Assembly (NCBI RefSeq): GCF_009914315.1
Contig: NZ_CP042596.1
Coordinates: forward strand, 558,001-622,000
Source of the DNA: Granulicella sp. WH15
Lineage (GTDB): Bacteria > Acidobacteriota > Terriglobia > Terriglobales > Acidobacteriaceae
DNA length: 64,000 bases
Direction: 5' to 3'
The position numbers and the translations under genes were made by a program. Of this stretch, positions 48,364-62,180 are shown piece by piece. The notes under the pieces were generated by a model. It was not told the origin of the DNA. It worked only from the letters and a program-made list of their open reading frames with translations, and ran no database searches. Position 1 is the stretch's first letter, and each line of letters opens with the position of its first letter.

Positions 48364-48450
48364 GCACAGGTGGCCGAGCGGTTAATGGCAGCAGACTGTA
48401 AATCTGCCACTCTTCGAGTTACGGAGGTTCGAATCCTCCCCTGTGCACCA
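48364..48450 (+). tRNA. tRNA-Tyr (GUA)
   Basis: 87-nt type II tRNA: acceptor GCACAGG/CCTGTGC, anticodon loop CTGTAAA (GTA), a long variable arm CACTCTTCGAGTTAC, T-loop TTCGAAT and encoded CCA. Only about 160 nt after tRNA-Thr. Confidence 0.95.
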
Positions 48451-48494
48451 CTTACCTTTCCCGATTTGGCACGAGATGTAGAAGGACAGAGCGT

Positions 48495-48668
48495 ATGGAC
48501 CTGAGCCCCGGCAGCAACGGACGAATGGCCATCGCGCTGGTTTTGATGGGTCTGCTTGCGGTGTCGGCCTGGGCGACGATGGAGCCAGGCAAGTATCGGA
48601 CACTGACGTTGATCCTGTTAGCTTTTTTTGCCGCACGCGTGATGCTCGGTAGGCTTCGTTCGCGGTAG
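48495..48668 (+). CDS. Small membrane protein (57 aa) inside the tRNA cluster
   Basis: ATG at 48495 with AAGGA eight bases upstream; stop at 48666-48668. Two hydrophobic segments ('MAIALVLMGLLAVSAWATM' and 'TLTLILLAFFAARVML') flanked by charged ends and a basic C-terminus (GRLRSR). No family recognised. It fills the gap between tRNA-Tyr and tRNA-Thr(GGU) and would be co-transcribed with them. Confidence 0.65.
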   Translation: MDLSPGSNGRMAIALVLMGLLAVSAWATMEPGKYRTLTLILLAFFAARVMLGRLRSR

Positions 48669-48691
48669 GATAGTTTTGTTGTTGCAGTTTG

Positions 48692-48766
48692 GCTGGCGTA
48701 GCTCAGTGGCAGAGCACTCCCTTGGTAAGGGAGAGGTCGAGAGTTCAATCCTCTCCGTCAGCTCCA
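48692..48766 (+). tRNA. tRNA-Thr (GGU)
   Basis: 75 nt, acceptor GCTGGCG/CGTCAGC identical to the first tRNA-Thr, anticodon loop TTGGTAA (GGT), T-loop TTCAATC, encoded CCA. Confidence 0.95.
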
Positions 48767-48796
48767 GAGTTTAGTAGCAGGGGTTTTACAAGCAGG

Positions 48797-48871
48797 GCGG
48801 GAGTAACTCAGTGGTAGAGTCACAGCCTTCCAAGCTGTTGGTCGCGGGTCCGATTCCCGTCTCCCGCTCCA
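48797..48871 (+). tRNA. tRNA-Gly (UCC)
   Basis: 75 nt, acceptor GCGGGAG/CTCCCGC, anticodon loop CTTCCAA (TCC), T-stem/loop GCGGG TCCGATT CCCGT, encoded CCA. It is the last tRNA before the tuf copy. Confidence 0.95.
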
Positions 48872-48903
48872 TCCGTTCCAAGTAGCAGCGCAGGAGTCCA
48901 CGT

Positions 48904-49221
48904 TTGAGCACGACGTATGAGCAGCCGGTAATGCCGATCAGCGATCCGCAGGCCTATGGCGCGGTTCGAGCCGCGATCGAGAAGGCCTATTCGACGGCCA
49001 ACGTAGCCAACTTTCTCCGCTCGCTGGAGCGGGGCAAGGTACGGATTCGCCAGTTCGAGCAGGTGCTGAAGCAGGGTCTGCTGGGCGCGACGATGGCAGC
49101 CAGCTACGACAAGCTCGAAAACGGCGACCAGGGACAGATCCGCGAGTTCTACCTGGCACAGCTCGAGCGCGTGGCGCCGGAGCTGAGGACGAAGTTCTTC
49201 AAGCTCTACGCGTACTACTGA
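48904..49221 (+). CDS. Hypothetical protein between tRNA-Gly and tuf (105 aa)
   Basis: Start TTG at 48904 behind CAGGAG. The protein is soluble and helical, rich in Arg, Glu, Leu and Gln: '[29 protein letters not shown]' and '[29 protein letters not shown]'. I do not recognise the family. Its place, 73 nt before tuf and in the tRNA-tuf transcript, suggests co-expression with translation genes; that does not give a function. Confidence 0.75.
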   Translation: MSTTYEQPVMPISDPQAYGAVRAAIEKAYSTANVANFLRSLERGKVRIRQFEQVLKQGLLGATMAASYDKLENGDQGQIREFYLAQLERVAPELRTKFFKLYAYY

Positions 49222-49294
49222 GAGACAGCCGGACGCCTCTATCGGTAGAGAATCCACCTACAAGTTTTGTTGCAAAAGATCTAAGGAGATAGCA

Positions 49295-50482
<1,188 letters not shown>

Positions 50483-50591
50483 CTGTAGTCGGCTGGGATC
50501 AGGCAGTACGGAATAGGGATGAGCAAGCGGGTACTGGTTGGGAGCAATCCTGCCAGTACCCTTAGCTTGCGAAATCGGATAGGATAAAGAG

Positions 50592-50741
50592 ATGCGCGAA
50601 ATTATTACACTGCAGTGCCCCGAGTGCAAGAACAGGAACTACTCCACGACGAAGAACAAGAAGACGACCACCGGCCGTCTGGAGTTCTCGAAGTTCTGCA
50701 ATACCTGCCGCAAGCACACGGACCACAAGGAAACGAAGTAA
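50592..50741 (+). CDS. rpmG: 50S ribosomal protein L33, zinc form
   Basis: 49 aa ([29 protein letters not shown]), the C+ type with CPEC and CNTC zinc-binding pairs. L33 is near the E site. It lies between tuf and tRNA-Trp/secE, the standard place. Confidence 0.96.
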   Translation: MREIITLQCPECKNRNYSTTKNKKTTTGRLEFSKFCNTCRKHTDHKETK

Positions 50742-50800
50742 GTTTGGGGCGGCTTCCGGTCTTTAGCTGAGAGCTGAGGCCAGAAGCTAACGGCTCCCTG

Positions 50801-50877
50801 GGGGGAGTAAGCTCAACGGTTAAACTGTCGGTCTCCAAAACCGAACTTCTCGGTTCGAATCCGAGCTCCCCCGCCAG
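50801..50877 (+). tRNA. tRNA-Trp (CCA)
   Basis: 77 nt. Acceptor GGGGGAG/CTCCCCC, anticodon loop CTCCAAA (CCA), T-loop TTCGAAT, encoded 3' GCCA. tRNA-Trp next to secE-nusG is common in bacteria. Confidence 0.95.
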
Positions 50878-50960
50878 TTTTGCTCCGCGCAGTTGATGCC
50901 GGACGGTAACAAGTAGTATCTAGATGGGCTCAGTCGAGCACGAAGGTTTGAGACACGGCG

Positions 50961-51224
50961 ATGGCCAAGGGATTAGCAGTGGCGGAAGAGCAGCAAAACT
51001 CGGGAATGGAGCAGTTCAAGTCGGCTCCGGCGCGGCTGAACGAGTTCCTGAAAGATGTTCGGGCGGAGATGCGCAAGGCAATCGTTCCTTCGCGCGCCGA
51101 GGTCCAGACGACGACGATTGTGGTCATCGTGACGGTGTTCATCTTCGCCGCGTACTTCTGGCTGGTGGACAACATCATCGGTCGCGGCATCGAGATGTTG
51201 CTGCACAAGCTGATCACCAGGTAG
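50961..51224 (+). CDS. secE: Preprotein translocase subunit SecE
   Basis: 87 aa with one C-terminal transmembrane segment ('TTTIVVIVTVFIFAAYFWLVD') preceded by the amphipathic helix 'NEFLKDVRAEMRKAIVPSRAE'. This single-span form is usual outside enterobacteria. It clamps SecY. Another frame at 50924-51238 is a shadow. Confidence 0.95.
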   Translation: MAKGLAVAEEQQNSGMEQFKSAPARLNEFLKDVRAEMRKAIVPSRAEVQTTTIVVIVTVFIFAAYFWLVDNIIGRGIEMLLHKLITR

Positions 51225-51266
51225 TACGGCACGGCTAGACCCAAGCTCGACGAAAAAGGCACAATT

Positions 51267-51911
51267 ATGGCAGTGAAAGAGACAAATCCGGACGATCTTC
51301 TCCCCGAGGAGCCAGTAGTTCCGGCCGCCGAAGGTGCAGCAGTCGAGGGCGAGCACCTCGAGCCGCCGGTCAACGAGAATTTTAAGTGGTACATCATCCA
51401 CGCTTACTCAGGTTTCGAGCGCAAGGTGCGCGAGTCCCTGGAGAGCCGGATCCACGCCTATAACCTGCAGAACAAGATCGGGCGCATCATGATCCCGACC
51501 GAGCCGGTGACTGAGCTGCGCAATGGCAAGAAGTACACCATCGAGCGCGTCTTCCTGCCGGGCTACGTGCTGGTGGAGATGGACCTCGATAACGACCTGT
51601 GGCACGTGATCAAGAACACGCCGCGGGTGACGGGCTTCCTCGGCACGGGTGATAACCCGGTCGCGCTGAGCGAGCAGGAGGTCAGCTCCATCCTGTTCCG
51701 GTCCGACGTGTCGAAGGACAAGCCGGTGATGAAGATCAAGTTCGAGAAGGGCGAGCAGGTCCGAATCAATGAGGGACCGTTCGCAAACTTCAACGGCGCG
51801 GTCGACGACGTGAACGAGGACAAGCAGACCCTGAAGGTCATGGTCAGCATCTTCGGACGTTCGACGCCGGTCGAGATCGAGTTCTCGAAGGTCGACAAGG
51901 TAGAGATTTAG
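51267..51911 (+). CDS. nusG: Transcription antitermination protein NusG
   Basis: 214 aa. After an acidic N-terminal extension of about 35 residues comes the NGN domain ('KWYIIHAYSGFERKVRESLESRI', 'VFLPGYVLVEMD') and the C-terminal KOW domain ('GEQVRINEGPFANFNGAVDDVNE'). NusG links RNAP to Rho and to ribosomal S10. It is next to secE in the usual order. Confidence 0.96.
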   Translation: MAVKETNPDDLLPEEPVVPAAEGAAVEGEHLEPPVNENFKWYIIHAYSGFERKVRESLESRIHAYNLQNKIGRIMIPTEPVTELRNGKKYTIERVFLPGYVLVEMDLDNDLWHVIKNTPRVTGFLGTGDNPVALSEQEVSSILFRSDVSKDKPVMKIKFEKGEQVRINEGPFANFNGAVDDVNEDKQTLKVMVSIFGRSTPVEIEFSKVDKVEI

Positions 51912-52100
51912 TCTTCTCCACGTCGATCAGAGAGTTTGAAGTAGGGCTTGCGGTCCGCCGAATGGGTTGTCTCCACCGGGCTTCTCGGAACGCTGCTTAA
52001 GATAAGTCTTAGGGGAACTTAAGACAGAAACTGCACCACTATTCCGCAGACGGCGCCTTATCGGCAGCCGCTGCCACAAAGCGTAAAGAGGATTCCCGCA

Positions 52101-52535
52101 ATGGCACCGAAGAAGATTACTGGATACGTCAAGCTACAGGTTATGGCCGCCAAGGCCACCCCCGCACCGCCGATCGGCCCGGCCCTCGGCCAGGCGCAGG
52201 TCAACATCATGGAGTTCTGCAAGCAGTTCAACGACCGGACCAAGGATCCTTCGATGGCTGGCCTGACGATCCCGGTCGTCATCTCTGTCTACGCAGACCG
52301 TACGTTCAGCTTCATCACCAAGACCCCTCCGGCTGCGGTTCTGCTGAAGAAGGCCGCCGGCATCGAGAAGGGCTCGGGCACTCCGAACAAGGAGAAGAAG
52401 GGCAAGGTCACCGAGCAGCAGATCATCGAGATCGCCACGCAGAAGATGCCTGACCTGAACTCGACCACGGTTGAGGCAGCGGCGAGGAGCATTCGCGGTA
52501 CGGCTCGCTCGATGGGTATCGAGATTGTCGGTTAG
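52101..52535 (+). CDS. rplK: 50S ribosomal protein L11
   Basis: 144 aa. L11 is the stalk-base protein at the GTPase-associated centre and is needed for RelA sensing. '[13 protein letters not shown]', '[20 protein letters not shown]' and '[15 protein letters not shown]' are diagnostic. Normally followed at once by rplA; here a terminator and two other genes intervene. Confidence 0.97.
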   Translation: MAPKKITGYVKLQVMAAKATPAPPIGPALGQAQVNIMEFCKQFNDRTKDPSMAGLTIPVVISVYADRTFSFITKTPPAAVLLKKAAGIEKGSGTPNKEKKGKVTEQQIIEIATQKMPDLNSTTVEAAARSIRGTARSMGIEIVG

Positions 52536-52555
52536 TTTCTAGATATGTTTGAGTA

Positions 52556-52588
52556 AAAAAGCGCAGAGCCAATGGCTCTGCGCTTTTT
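52556..52588 (+). terminator. Rho-independent terminator after rplK
   Basis: GCGCAGAGCC AAT GGCTCTGCGC (52561-52583) preceded by A-run and followed by TTTTTCTTTT. The A/T flanks make it bidirectional; on the minus strand it can also end the convergent SPL-like gene. Confidence 0.9.
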
Positions 52589-52592
52589 CTTT

Positions 52593-52695
52593 TCCTCCCG
52601 ACCAGCGGGAGGACCGAAGCAGTTGATCTTGCCGAGACAAGTATGAAAGTCACGAAGTGACCGCCCCGCGCGTAGCGGGCCCGTCCGGCAGGACG
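52593..52695 (+). repeat. Dispersed intergenic repeat, family B (copy 5, diverged)
   Basis: CCTCCCGACCAGCGGGAGG, then different middle sequence with CACGAAGTGACCGCC, then CGCGCGTAGCGGGCCCGTCCGGCAGGAC. It lies between the rplK terminator and the convergent SPL-like gene's stop. Confidence 0.65.
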
Positions 52696-52702
52696 TCTTC
52701 CA

Positions 52703-53800
52703 TCAGCCGAAGAGCTTGGTCTGGATTGGAATCCCTATACCGGTTGGCGGCTTTTTGTTCTCTCCGACGGCTCGCAATATCATCACCTCGCCGGAGCGCT
52801 CGCCTACCCGGTGCCTCTGGCAGGACTCCTGGACCAGGGCTTGCAGCCGTTCCTGGTAAGGCTTTTCTGCAAAGGCCCGTTGGGCAAAGCGTTCGGCATA
52901 TTCGACGGCGAGGTGGGGGTAGTGCTCACGAACGAAGCTCTGGAACGTTGGACGTGAGCACGACTTCAAATACAAGGGGTTGGCGGCGAAGAAGCTGGCG
53001 TCGGCTTTCGCGGCGTGGGCTGCCATGCGGTCGATGGCCTCGGCGGTGTCGGTGATGCCGGGCAGCAGCGGCGAGCAGAGGATGCCGGTGATGAGCCCCG
53101 CCTCCCGCAGCCGCCGGACGGTCGCAAGGCGCAGGTCGGGCCGGGGAGCACGCGGCTCGAGGATGCGGGCGAGCCGGGCATCGGGAGTGGTGACCGTGAT
53201 GTGCAGCACGAGCGTGTTGCGGCGCGCGATCTCGGTGAGCAGGTCGATGTCGCGGGCGATCAGGGTGGACTTCGTGATAATGCCGAGCCTGCGGCCCGAG
53301 CGGCGGGCCAGCACTTCAAGCAGGGAGCGCGTGATGCGGGCGGTGCGCTCGATGGGCTGGTAGGGATCGGTGGCGGTGCCGATGACGATCTCGCCGAGGG
53401 GGTCGGTGCGGTCGAGCTTGCGCAGCTCCTGCTCGAGCAGCCAGGCGGCGTTCTGCTTCAGGAAGATGTGGCGTTCGAAGGCGGTGGCCCAGGGTTGAAT
53501 CGCGTCGGGATCGCCGTCGCTGCTGCCCAGCGGGCCGGGTTCGAGGAACTCGTGGGTGTAGCGGGCGAAGCAGTAGCGGCAGGCGAACTCGCAGCCGCGG
53601 TAGGGGTTGATCGACCAAGCGATGGAGAGGCGGCGCTTGGAGATAGAGCGGTTCAGGATGGATCGGCTCTTGATCGCTTTGAACTCGATCAGGTGGCCGT
53701 CGGCAGTATGGGCGGCCTCGGCGGCGAGGCGGGCGAGGCCGGTGGGAACGGCATTGAGGATAGGGAAGAGCGTCTCCGAGTTGGGTTTTATTTTCGCCAT
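52703..53800 (-). CDS. SPL-family radical SAM protein
   Basis: 365 aa. The [4Fe-4S] cluster motif is 'GCEFACRYCFARY' (Cys70, Cys74, Cys77), in the CxxxCxxC form. It belongs to the COG1533 group that includes spore photoproduct lyase, but non-spore-forming bacteria carry many members of unknown function, so DNA repair is not implied. 'GTATDPYQPIERTARITRSLLEVL' and 'ITKSTLIARDIDLL' fit this group. It is on the minus strand, inserted between rplK and rplA. Confidence 0.85.
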   Translation of the reverse strand: MAKIKPNSETLFPILNAVPTGLARLAAEAAHTADGHLIEFKAIKSRSILNRSISKRRLSIAWSINPYRGCEFACRYCFARYTHEFLEPGPLGSSDGDPDAIQPWATAFERHIFLKQNAAWLLEQELRKLDRTDPLGEIVIGTATDPYQPIERTARITRSLLEVLARRSGRRLGIITKSTLIARDIDLLTEIARRNTLVLHITVTTPDARLARILEPRAPRPDLRLATVRRLREAGLITGILCSPLLPGITDTAEAIDRMAAHAAKADASFFAANPLYLKSCSRPTFQSFVREHYPHLAVEYAERFAQRAFAEKPYQERLQALVQESCQRHRVGERSGEVMILRAVGENKKPPTGIGIPIQTKLFG

Positions 53801-53943
53801 TTATTCGCCTTTTGAGTACTATGCTCTCCGCTATCTGCGGCGTCAATGGGAATCTGGTTGTGGATTTTCCTGTGAGGGCGGGTAGGTGACGTCGACGGTC
53901 CCCGGGGTGTAACGAATGGCGGCAAATCTGTAATGATAAAGAC

Positions 53944-54693
53944 GTGCCACTCTTTTATCTGCGCCGCCTGACCGGTACGCATCGAACGGAGATCGCCAAC
54001 CGCCACCTGGCCCGCTACCTGGCCTTTGTGGCCGGGGCTGCGAACGCCGGGGGATTCCTCGCGGTCCGGCAGTACACCTCCCACATGTCGGGCATTGTTT
54101 CGGCCATGGCAGACAACCTCGCCGCCGGGGATCTGGAGCCGGTCTTCACCGGGCTGGCCGCGGTCTTCTCGTTCCTGATGGGGGCGTTCCTGACGACACT
54201 GCTGATCCGCTGGGCGCGCTCGCGGTCGCTCGAGAGCGAGTACGCGCTGCCGCTGGTCCTCGAGGCGTTGTTGCTGGTGCTCTTCGGCTTTACAGGACGA
54301 GTCTTCGCGGGTGGACGCGTGCTGGGCACGGTGATGCTGCTCTGCCTGACGATGGGGCTGCAGAACGCGATCATCACCAAGCTGTCGAACGCGGTGATCC
54401 GCACGACGCACCTGACGGGCATGGTGACCGATATCGGCATCGCGCTGGGCCGACTGGCGTTTAGGGCGGTGGCGCAGCACGAGTCGTCTCCCCCACCGGA
54501 GCTGACCACGCTGCAACTCCACCTGTCGCTCATCGCCATGTTCTTCGTCGGCGGCGTCACCGGCGCGACGGGGTTCAAGTACGCGGGCTTCTTCTTTACG
54601 CTGCCGCTGGCGGTGGTCCTGCTGGTGCTCGCGGCGATGCCGGTGATCGACGATCTGCGCCGTCCAGTCGTGACGCAGCAGGCAAAATCTTGA
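53944..54693 (+). CDS. DUF1275 (YoaK-like) membrane protein
   Basis: 249 aa with a GTG start at 53944 and about six hydrophobic segments. 'YLAFVAGAANAGGFLAVRQYTSHMSGIVS' and 'GLQNAIITKLSNAVIRTTHLTGMVTDIG' are the repeated TSHMSG/TTHLTG signature of DUF1275. Function unknown. It is divergent from the SPL-like gene, and rplA follows on the same strand. Confidence 0.85.
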   Translation: MPLFYLRRLTGTHRTEIANRHLARYLAFVAGAANAGGFLAVRQYTSHMSGIVSAMADNLAAGDLEPVFTGLAAVFSFLMGAFLTTLLIRWARSRSLESEYALPLVLEALLLVLFGFTGRVFAGGRVLGTVMLLCLTMGLQNAIITKLSNAVIRTTHLTGMVTDIGIALGRLAFRAVAQHESSPPPELTTLQLHLSLIAMFFVGGVTGATGFKYAGFFFTLPLAVVLLVLAAMPVIDDLRRPVVTQQAKS

Positions 54694-54718
54694 CTTTGGG
54701 TTAATTTTCCGCCATACT
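54690..54718 (+). promoter_or_regulatory. Candidate promoter of rplA-rplJ-rplL
   Basis: TTGACT (54690-54695), 17 nt, CATACT (54713-54718): 5/6 and 4/6, about 90 nt before the rplA ATG. It makes sense because rplA is cut off from rplK here. A small stem CTCAAC TCCC GTTGAG follows in the leader. Confidence 0.55.
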
Positions 54719-54809
54719 CATAAAGTTGCCTCAACTCCCGTTGAGTGCAGTCGAACCACGCCGATGCGGAAGTGAGTATCGCGGGTGGAAGATAAAGGAA
54801 GAAACACTC

Positions 54810-55523
54810 ATGGCAAAGAAGATCTCCAAGAACCTGGCGAAGGCGCGCGCGTTGGTTGAGCCGCGTCCCTACACGCTGGTCGATGCGGTTCCCCTGCTCC
54901 AGAAGGCCAAGTATGTGAAGTTTGACGAGACCGTCGACCTGACCCTGCGTCTGGGCGTCGATCCCCGTCACGCGGACCAGATGGTGCGCGGCACCGTCGT
55001 TCTGCCCCACGGTCTGGGCGGCAAGTCCAAGGTTGTCGCGGTAATCGCTTCGGGCGACCGCATCAAGGATGCCGAGGCTGCCGGCGCCGAGTTCTTCGGC
55101 GGCGAAGAGCTGGTCGAGAAGATTCAGAAGGAAGGCTGGACGGCCTTCGACGCGCTGATCGCGACCCCCGACATGATGAAGTCGGTCGGACGTCTCGGCA
55201 AGGTTCTCGGACCCAAGGGCCTGATGCCGAACCCCAAGACCGGCACCGTCACCACCGACGTCGCCAGCGCCATCCGCGAGATCAAGGCTGGTAAGGTCGA
55301 GTTCCGCACGGATAAGACGGCTCTGGTTCACGTTCCCGTGGGCAAGCTCTCGTTCGATCCGCAGAAGCTGGTCGACAACGCGATGGTCGTCATCTCGAGC
55401 GTCATGAAGGCGAAGCCTTCGGCCGCCAAGGGACGCTACGTCAAGGGCATCACGCTCAGCTCCTCGATGGGGCCTGGCATCAAGCTCGACGACGCGGTCA
55501 CGGATCTCGCAGCCAAGGCTTAG
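54810..55523 (+). CDS. rplA: 50S ribosomal protein L1
   Basis: 237 aa from the ATG at 54810 ([19 protein letters not shown]), with AAAGGAAG upstream; the 28-codon frame extension is rejected. L1 forms the mobile E-site stalk. '[26 protein letters not shown]' and '[15 protein letters not shown]' are diagnostic. In E. coli L1 represses rplK-rplA translation. Confidence 0.97.
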   Translation: MAKKISKNLAKARALVEPRPYTLVDAVPLLQKAKYVKFDETVDLTLRLGVDPRHADQMVRGTVVLPHGLGGKSKVVAVIASGDRIKDAEAAGAEFFGGEELVEKIQKEGWTAFDALIATPDMMKSVGRLGKVLGPKGLMPNPKTGTVTTDVASAIREIKAGKVEFRTDKTALVHVPVGKLSFDPQKLVDNAMVVISSVMKAKPSAAKGRYVKGITLSSSMGPGIKLDDAVTDLAAKA

Positions 55524-55613
55524 TTCGCCGGCTGGGACGATTTTCCCCGCGAGTCTGCGGGCAGATATTCAAGACAGCCGGTGCAAGATCCGGCAGCTAA
55601 AGGCTAGGTTTTT

Positions 55614-56255
55614 ATGGCAATCAGCAGGGCAACCAAAGCGGCGAAGGTCAAGGTCCTCACCAAGGAGCTTGAGTCTTCCACGTCCGCTATCATCGGCACC
55701 TTCAAGGGTATGACCGCCGCCAAGGACTTCGATCTGCGCAAGGTCGTTCGCGGCGCGGGCGGAAGCTATCACGTCGTCAAGAACAAGCTGGCCGCGCGTG
55801 CGAGCCAGGGTTCGAAGGTTGAGGCCGCTCTCCAGGGTCTCAAGGGCGTCTCCTCGGTCGCCTACACCTCGGGCGATCCCGTCGCGCTGGCGAAGGCGCT
55901 GGCGGCGTGGGTCAAGGACAACGCGGAGTTCACCTTCAAGCTGGGCATCGTCGACGGCAAGGTGATCTCGGTGCAGGAGATTGGCGACCTGGCCACGATG
56001 CCGGGCAAGGAAGAGCTGTTCTCGAAGCTGCTGTTCCTCATCCAGTCCCCGGCGCAGCGCCTGGCGACCGTCATCAACGCCACGGGCCGCGATCTCGCGG
56101 TGGTTATCAACCAGGGCGTCGAGAAGGAGAAGTTCTCGGGTTCGGCCCCGGCCGCTGTTGCGGCTCCCGTAGCCGAGGCTGCTGCTCCTGTTGTGGAGAC
56201 GGCTGTCGAAGAGGCTCCTGCTGCAGAGGCAGAGGCTCCTGCGGTCGAGGGCTAA
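55614..56255 (+). CDS. rplJ: 50S ribosomal protein L10
   Basis: 213 aa, longer than E. coli L10 (165) through an Ala/Glu/Val-rich C-terminal tail after about 175. L10 anchors the L7/L12 dimers. 'TFKGMTAAKDFDLRKVVRGAGGSYHVVKN' is the family core. The 90-nt gap before it could hold an L10-L12 leader (GCCGG...CCGGC) but no specific site is recognised. Confidence 0.95.
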   Translation: MAISRATKAAKVKVLTKELESSTSAIIGTFKGMTAAKDFDLRKVVRGAGGSYHVVKNKLAARASQGSKVEAALQGLKGVSSVAYTSGDPVALAKALAAWVKDNAEFTFKLGIVDGKVISVQEIGDLATMPGKEELFSKLLFLIQSPAQRLATVINATGRDLAVVINQGVEKEKFSGSAPAAVAAPVAEAAAPVVETAVEEAPAAEAEAPAVEG

Positions 56256-56391
56256 CAAGTTTCGCTGTTCCGTCACGGGGGCGCCAGTCTGGGCGCAACG
56301 GAAACCCGGGAGGGGATGGCAGCCGAAGCGGAACGAGGCTTCGGAGATCACAAATGAAGTTCAGCAACAACATTAGAAACGGAGAAATCAC

Positions 56392-56766
56392 ATGGCGGAC
56401 CTACAGCAGTTGGAAGATTCGATCGTTAGCCTGAGCCTGCTCGAAGCATCGGCTCTGGTCAAGAAGCTTGAAGAGCGCCTCGGCGTCTCGGCGGCGGCGG
56501 CAGTTGCAGCTCCGGCTGCGGGCGGCGGCGCTGCGGCGGCGGCTCCCGTGGAAGAGAAGACCGAGTTCACGGTCATCCTGAAGGACGGCGGCGCCAACAA
56601 GATCGCGACCATCAAGGCGGTTCGCGAGATCACGGCCCTCGGTCTCAAGGAAGCCAAGGACCTGGTCGACGGCGCACCGAAGCCGCTCAAGGAGAACATC
56701 TCCAAGGCGGACGCGGAAGCCATTGCCAAGAAGTTCGAAGGCGTCGCGGCAGTCGAGATCAAGTAG
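56392..56766 (+). CDS. rplL: 50S ribosomal protein L7/L12
   Basis: 124 aa, standard stalk protein that recruits translation factor GTPases. N-terminal dimerisation domain, alanine/glycine hinge ('[18 protein letters not shown]') and C-terminal domain '[26 protein letters not shown]'. It is 136 nt after rplJ and 787 nt before rpoB. Confidence 0.98.
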   Translation: MADLQQLEDSIVSLSLLEASALVKKLEERLGVSAAAAVAAPAAGGGAAAAAPVEEKTEFTVILKDGGANKIATIKAVREITALGLKEAKDLVDGAPKPLKENISKADAEAIAKKFEGVAAVEIK

Positions 56767-57553
56767 TTATTCCTAGTTGCACTTTCAGGCGGAAAGCGGT
56801 ATCCTTAGCGATGAGGATACTGGCTTCCGCCTGATCGTGTGACATCAGGCAACTCTACTAACTACCTTACTGGGAAACTACCTAACTTCAGGTTGTTATC
56901 AGGTTTTATTCCGGCCTATGCCGCGTTGTGCGGTGTACGAGGTCGGCCATACCAGGCGTCAAGCGGCGGATGGCTGGTGTGAAACGGGCAGGCGGCAGCG
57001 AACTCTTGAGACACGGCGAGTCTCAAAGGGCGGCATCAATTACTCTGATCACGATAGGTTCGGTGCGAAACTCGTCTTTTGCGCTCTCGGGACACTTTGT
57101 TCCTGTGGGCGTTTTTGTCGTCCCTGCCAGTTAGTTTTATGCCTGGCTTCGAGTTTCAACGTGGTGCAATGCGGTGTTTATAGCAGTTCCATAACGGTAC
57201 GGAAAGCGAAAAGTTGTTTGGTCGGTCTAATCCTCTAAACCGCTTGTTCCGGAGATTTTTCAGCAGGACCCAAGTTTGAGTTCAGCATGACCCCAGAGTG
57301 CTTCGGGGTCTCTGTTCCGGGTGATTTCACCCAGCAGCAAGAAGAAGGCCGGTCGTGATGACCGGAGAGAGTATGCGCAGAGGGTAGGCCGCACGCGAGG
57401 GCGGTCGGACCCGGAGTCGAATCAGGACAGCGCACAGCACGTAACCCGCAGAGCCGCAGTGTGGCTCTGCTCCTCGAAGGCTGGTTCCCTCATCGGTCAT
57501 ACGATGCCGGGAGTTTAGCTGGAGAGGCCTCGACGCGATCTTCAGGAGAGAGC
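56767..57553. other. 787-bp gap between rplL and rpoB
   Basis: No gene recognised. Besides the long hairpin at 56785-56834 it holds GACCCC...GGGGTC (57289-57310) and GGGTG ATTT CACCC (57319-57332). The rpoB frame extends 31 codons upstream of the chosen start but is not RpoB-like. I found no clear promoter. It could contain an unknown RNA or a long rpoBC leader. Confidence 0.5.
56785..56834 (+). other. Long stem-loop after rplL
   Basis: TCAGGCGGAA (56785-56794) pairs with TTCCGCCTGA (56825-56834), and GTATCC (56799-56804) with GGATAC (56815-56820), with a short internal loop. No T-tract follows, so it looks like an RNA processing or attenuator structure; the rplL-rpoB gap in E. coli holds both an attenuator and an RNase III site. 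Confidence 0.6.
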
Positions 57554-62035
<4,482 letters not shown>

Positions 62036-62042
62036 CGAATCC

Positions 62043-62069
62043 GAGCTACTGGCCTCAGGCCATTAGCTC
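62043..62069 (+). other. Stem-loop after the rpoB stop
   Basis: GAGCTACTGGCC (62043-62054), TCA, GGCCATTAGCTC (62058-62069): 11 of 12 pairs. No T-tract. It is similar in style to the TTAGC-containing hairpins between ribosomal genes. Confidence 0.55.
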
Positions 62070-62180
62070 CTGGCAAGACTCGCCGGACCCATGGCGAGTT
62101 CCTCCTGAGCAAGGCCATCTGCTCAATGTTCAGGAGGGCTCGCCCGAGGGACCCCGGCACGAAATAGAAGAAGGCGATGA

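Noticed and set aside
52703..53800. Calling the radical SAM gene spore photoproduct lyase
   Set aside because: It has the cluster motif and belongs to the broad SPL group, but nothing else in the window supports sporulation and most members of this group are of unknown function.
54015..55331. 438-aa minus-strand frame across the DUF1275 gene and rplA
   Set aside because: Antisense shadow spanning a promoter region and two supported genes.
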